A stretch of DNA of 18,870 nt from assembly GCA_021200895.1 (NCBI GenBank), contig JAJQFX010000173.1, positions 1 through 18,870 of the forward strand. Reading direction: 5' to 3'. Positions 16,358 to 18,870 of the stretch are shown here, in pieces; the stretch's first letter is position 1; each line of letters opens with the position of its first letter. The position numbers and the translations under genes were made by a program. This stretch comes from Clostridiales bacterium. GTDB taxonomy: Bacteria > Bacillota > Clostridia > Oscillospirales > Oscillospiraceae. The notes below the pieces were generated by a model. The model saw only the letters and a list, made by a program, of their open reading frames with translations, did no database searches and was not told the origin of the DNA.

Positions 16358-17473
16358 TTATTTCTTTTCTTTTTCTGTTTCGGCATGGCCATTACCTGTT
16401 GGCGGGTTCAGCGTCTGTTGCGGTTGGCTGCCGGGCAGCTGCGCCGACCCGGTGAACAGCCGGGATAAGTTGTCGGCCAAATAGTTCAGCTTGGCCGTCA
16501 CCTGGGCGTAATCCATTCTGGTGGGGCCCACCACGCCGATGACGCCCTTCATCCCGTCTCCGATGTCGTAGCTGGCCAGGACGACGCTGGTGTCCTTCAG
16601 CTCCTCGGCCACGTTTTCCGGGCCAATCAGCACCTTGGTCTTGGAGCCGGGGTCCTTGCCGGGCATGGGCAAATCGTTGAACCGGTTCTCATCATTCATA
16701 TAGTCCAGCAGCTTCTGGGCCTTGTCCATATCCTGGAACTCCTGATGGGTCAGCAGGTGATTCTCCCCGGCGGTGTGCACGTTGGACTGCCTGCATTCCT
16801 CCAGCACGTCCATGGCGAAGCTGACCACCAGCGAAATCAGGCCGTAGCTGCTGCCTGCCGCCTTCCGGGCCTTTTCCATCAGGTCGGCGCTGAACTCCTC
16901 CAGGGTCTTACCCACGAAGGAGGTGTTCAGCAGGGCGTTCAGCAATTGGAGCTGGGGCTCGGTCAGCTCTGTGGGCAGGTGGAACAGCTTGTTGCGCACC
17001 ACGTTGGTGCTGGTCATAGCCACGCAGATGAAGGAGTTCTGGTCCACCATCAGCAGGTCGTACCGGTTGATGACCACCGTGCTCCGCCCGGCTGTCAGGG
17101 AGAAGGCCGGATAGTTGGTGAACTGGCTGACCAGCCGCCCCGCCTGATCCAGCACCTGATCCAACTCCCGCATTTTCAGATTCAGGGAGGCGTTGATGCG
17201 CTCCGTCTCCTGGAGGGAGAGCTTGTGCTCCTCCATCAGCTCGTTGACGTAGATGCGGTAGCCCTTGGGGGAGGGGATGCGTCCGGCGGAGGTGTGGGGC
17301 TGCTCCAGGTAGCCCATCTTCTCCAGCGCCGCCATCTCGTTGCGGACGGTGGCGGAAGAGCATTCCAGATGGGCCAGGGTCATAATGGTCTTTGACCCAA
17401 CCGGCTCAGCGGTCTCGATATAGTTTTCCACCACGGCGCGTAAAATACGCCGCCGCCGCTCTGTCAGTTCCAT
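16358..17473 (-). CDS. hrcA: Heat-inducible transcription repressor HrcA
   Basis: This 371-residue repressor binds CIRCE operators and is kept active by the GroE chaperonin. An N-terminal winged helix (about 1-70) contains LTERRRRILRAVVENYI, EPVGSKT, SSATVRNEMAALE and PHTSAGRIPSPKGYR. The GAF-like and dimerisation regions follow, with VVGPTRMDYAQV near the end. The length is slightly above usual because of a polar C-terminal tail. The ATG at 17473 was chosen because GAGGTG lies about 5 bases upstream; the open frame reaching 17512 would start inside the operator. It is the first gene of the operon and is autoregulated through the CIRCE site just upstream. Confidence 0.97.
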   Translation of the reverse strand: MELTERRRRILRAVVENYIETAEPVGSKTIMTLAHLECSSATVRNEMAALEKMGYLEQPHTSAGRIPSPKGYRIYVNELMEEHKLSLQETERINASLNLKMRELDQVLDQAGRLVSQFTNYPAFSLTAGRSTVVINRYDLLMVDQNSFICVAMTSTNVVRNKLFHLPTELTEPQLQLLNALLNTSFVGKTLEEFSADLMEKARKAAGSSYGLISLVVSFAMDVLEECRQSNVHTAGENHLLTHQEFQDMDKAQKLLDYMNDENRFNDLPMPGKDPGSKTKVLIGPENVAEELKDTSVVLASYDIGDGMKGVIGVVGPTRMDYAQVTAKLNYLADNLSRLFTGSAQLPGSQPQQTLNPPTGNGHAETEKEKK

Positions 17474-17492
17474 CTGCTCACCTCGCTTTGTT

Positions 17493-17519
17493 TTAGCACT
17501 CTTGCCTCTCAAGTGCTAA
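17493..17519 (-). promoter_or_regulatory. CIRCE operator (HrcA binding site)
   Basis: TTAGCACTC, nine spacer bases and AAGTGCTAA match the CIRCE consensus TTAGCACTC-N9-GAGTGCTAA with one mismatch. It covers the predicted transcription start of the hrcA operon. A third half-site-like TAGCACTT lies at 17528-17535, overlapping the -10 region. Confidence 0.95.
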
Positions 17520-17523
17520 ACTT

Positions 17524-17552
17524 AATATAGCACTTGCCGCCCCAGTTGTCAA
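17524..17552 (-). promoter_or_regulatory. Heat-shock operon promoter
   Basis: On the minus strand a perfect -35 TTGACA (17547-17552) and -10 TATATT (17524-17529) are 17 bases apart. CIRCE follows immediately, the classic HrcA-repressed sigma-A arrangement. Confidence 0.92.
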
Positions 17553-17570
17553 TAGGCGAAAATAAAAATT

Positions 17571-17689
17571 GTTTGTGAACAAACCGTGAGCAATTTTTGA
17601 CGGAAAGAAATGACAGCCGGCCGCCCGGACTGCTAACCGTCCGCACTTCTGCCCCGCCCGCGAAAAATATTCTTCCGCTTGTTCACAAA
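17571..17689. promoter_or_regulatory. Pair of TTGT-N2-ACAA palindromes, candidate operators
   Basis: GTTTGT-GA-ACAAAC lies at 17571-17584 and TTGT-TC-ACAA at 17679-17688. The 11-mer TTTGTGAACAA of the first recurs in inverted form at 17679-17689. The second site sits just upstream of the -35 of the rhomboid-like gene. The rest of the 188-base gap (17553-17740) holds no gene. The regulator is unknown. Confidence 0.4.
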
Positions 17690-17695
17690 ATAATG

Positions 17696-17724
17696 TAGAC
17701 TTTCGCTGATTTTCCGGCTACAAT
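17696..17724 (+). promoter_or_regulatory. Promoter of the rhomboid-like gene
   Basis: TAGACT (17696-17701) and TACAAT (17719-17724) are 17 bases apart, giving a leader of about 25 nt before the TTG start. Confidence 0.65.
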
Positions 17725-17756
17725 AAGATGTAAAACTGGATTTGGAGGAGTTCCCC

Positions 17757-18668
17757 TTGAAGAAATTATCCACGGCGGTCAGCCGCTTTTGCTATAGCCA
17801 CCCGAATTTCGGCATTCCCAACCTGATGCTGTATATCGTCATTGGCAACGTCATCGTCTATGTGCTGGATTTATTGTCCGGCTATACCTTCTCCCCCATG
17901 CTGGAATTTATCCCCTACTACCTGGCCCAGGGGCAGGTTTGGCGGCTGGTGACCTTCCTGTTCGTGCCGGACAACACCAACGTCATTTTCCTGGCCATCT
18001 CGCTGTACTTCTACTATTGGATCGGCTCCTCCCTGGAGCGCACCTGGGGCACCGCCCGGTTCACCCTGTTCTACCTGACCGGCCTGGTGGCCTCCATCCT
18101 GGTGGGGGTAGTCAGCTGCTTCATCTACGGCTTTGGCTACATGGGCAGCGTTACCACCACCTACTATATCAACCTGTCCCTCTTCCTGTCCTTCGCCACG
18201 TTGTACCCGGACGCCCAGGTGATGCTGTTCTTCATCATCCCGGTGAAAATCAAGTGGCTGGCCTATCTGGACGGGGTGCTGCTGCTGGTGGGCGTCATTC
18301 AGTACATCGCCGCAGGGATGTACGTTATGGCGCTGCTGCCCGTCCTGGCCCTGGCCAACTACTTCATCTACTTTGGGGACGACCTCATCGCCGCCCTCCG
18401 GGGTACCGCCTCCCGGGCCGCTTACCGTGCAAAGCGTCCCTCCCCCGGCACCCGAAACACCAACCGGAGCCGCAGCAACACCATCAACATGAAGAAGGCC
18501 GCCAAGGATATGCAGCAGAGCAAGGGCTATATTCACAAGTGCTGCGTCTGCGGCAAGACGGATACGGACTACCCGGATATGGAGTTCCGGTACTGCTCCA
18601 AATGCGCCGGATACCGGTGCTACTGTATGGAGCACATCAATAACCATGTGCATATTTCTGAGGAATGA
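17757..18668 (+). CDS. Rhomboid-like membrane protein with zinc-ribbon-like tail
   Basis: This 303-residue protein has about six hydrophobic segments between residues 24 and 208. The block GQVWRLVTFLFVP (59-71) and the segment SSLERTWGTARFTLFYLTG (91-109) resemble the rhomboid fold. The catalytic GxSG serine motif is absent (NLSLFLSF lies in that region), so it is likely a pseudoprotease. After a basic linker (about 217-255) the C-terminus carries clustered metal ligands: CCVC (262-265), CSKC (280-283), CYC (288-290) and three His (293, 297, 299). The TTG at 17757 was chosen because GGAGGAG lies 6 bases upstream; the in-frame TTG at 17742 would precede that site. A single-gene unit with its own promoter and terminator; the function is unknown. 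Confidence 0.8.
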   Translation: MKKLSTAVSRFCYSHPNFGIPNLMLYIVIGNVIVYVLDLLSGYTFSPMLEFIPYYLAQGQVWRLVTFLFVPDNTNVIFLAISLYFYYWIGSSLERTWGTARFTLFYLTGLVASILVGVVSCFIYGFGYMGSVTTTYYINLSLFLSFATLYPDAQVMLFFIIPVKIKWLAYLDGVLLLVGVIQYIAAGMYVMALLPVLALANYFIYFGDDLIAALRGTASRAAYRAKRPSPGTRNTNRSRSNTINMKKAAKDMQQSKGYIHKCCVCGKTDTDYPDMEFRYCSKCAGYRCYCMEHINNHVHISEE

Positions 18669-18715
18669 ACCGCAGCCCCGCGCAGATGCGCGGGGCTGCG
18701 GTTTGCTTGTATTCT
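18668..18715 (+). terminator. Strong intrinsic terminator after the rhomboid-like gene
   Basis: A perfect 17-bp stem (18668-18684 with 18687-18703) with a two-base GA gap, so a few inner bases must open as loop, begins at the last base of the stop codon. It is followed by the moderately T-rich TGCTTGTATTCT. Confidence 0.85.
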
Positions 18716-18727
18716 GCATCCCCATGC

Positions 18728-18870
18728 CAGGGCAATGTCATCAACTTAAGGAACGAATTTCGTTTATCCAAATAAAAGCACGTTTCCATGCTGAAAATCA
18801 GATTAGCACGACCAATGGAAACTCAGAATGTTACCCAGCCGCCATGGGCGGCAGTCTCACCAGTGAGAAG
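18728..18870. repeat. Right copy of the inverted non-coding repeat element
   Basis: This is the reverse-complement partner of 8-187, sharing a 22-bp block (18728-18749), an 18-bp block with two mismatches (18798-18815) and a 36-bp block (18835-18870). The DNA between blocks differs from the left copy in sequence and length (about 143 versus 180 bp), and the long GC hairpin of the left copy is missing. No open frame or transposase is seen. It may continue past the window. Confidence 0.75.

Noticed and set aside
17474..17512. Upstream extension of hrcA to 17512
   Set aside because: It would start within the CIRCE operator and upstream of the Shine-Dalgarno; the ATG at 17473 fits the family start.

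Overview
This window looks like chromosomal DNA from a GC-rich member of the Clostridia, most likely a gut Oscillospiraceae-type anaerobe (inference). The reasons are an hrcA-grpE-dnaK-dnaJ heat-shock operon under a CIRCE operator, Firmicutes families such as YlmH and DUF896, strong Gram-positive Shine-Dalgarno sites with several TTG starts, and high GC nearly everywhere. There is no rRNA or tRNA gene to fix the taxonomy.

Layout. Both ends carry a diverged copy of the same short non-coding repeat, in inverted orientation (8-187 and 18728-18870). From left to right: pfkA (minus, own promoter and terminator); a minus-strand run of a membrane-anchored C39 peptidase, an Ig-like surface protein and the CCA-adding enzyme; a divergent plus-strand operon of ylmH, a DUF896 gene and folC, ending in a bidirectional terminator; on the minus strand a small membrane protein, fumarase alpha subunit and a PHP-family phosphatase; a plus-strand ECF transporter S component broken by one extra G in a G7 run; then the minus-strand heat-shock operon; finally a plus-strand rhomboid-like membrane protein with a C-terminal zinc-ribbon-like tail and a strong terminator.

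Most unusual region. Between dnaK and dnaJ (11907-13641) sits AT-rich DNA that is foreign in composition to its surroundings. It encodes a large membrane protein with an acidic region of 36-bp tandem repeats and, overlapping its stop codon by one base, a small secreted or lipoprotein-like protein. The membrane gene is split between two frames at an A7 run placed exactly as a -1 ribosomal slippery site. Matching repeat units lie on both sides of the shift, so the halves look like one roughly 470-residue protein made by frameshifting, slippage or phase variation, or else recently broken. Its position puts it under HrcA/CIRCE heat-shock control. I recognise no family for either protein.

How the genes work together. 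The heat-shock operon supplies the DnaK-DnaJ-GrpE chaperone machine and its repressor HrcA. The other genes are mostly housekeeping: glycolysis (pfkA), tRNA 3'-end maturation (cca), ribosome-associated RNA binding (ylmH), folate metabolism (folC) and central carbon metabolism (fumarase alpha, with no beta subunit beside it).
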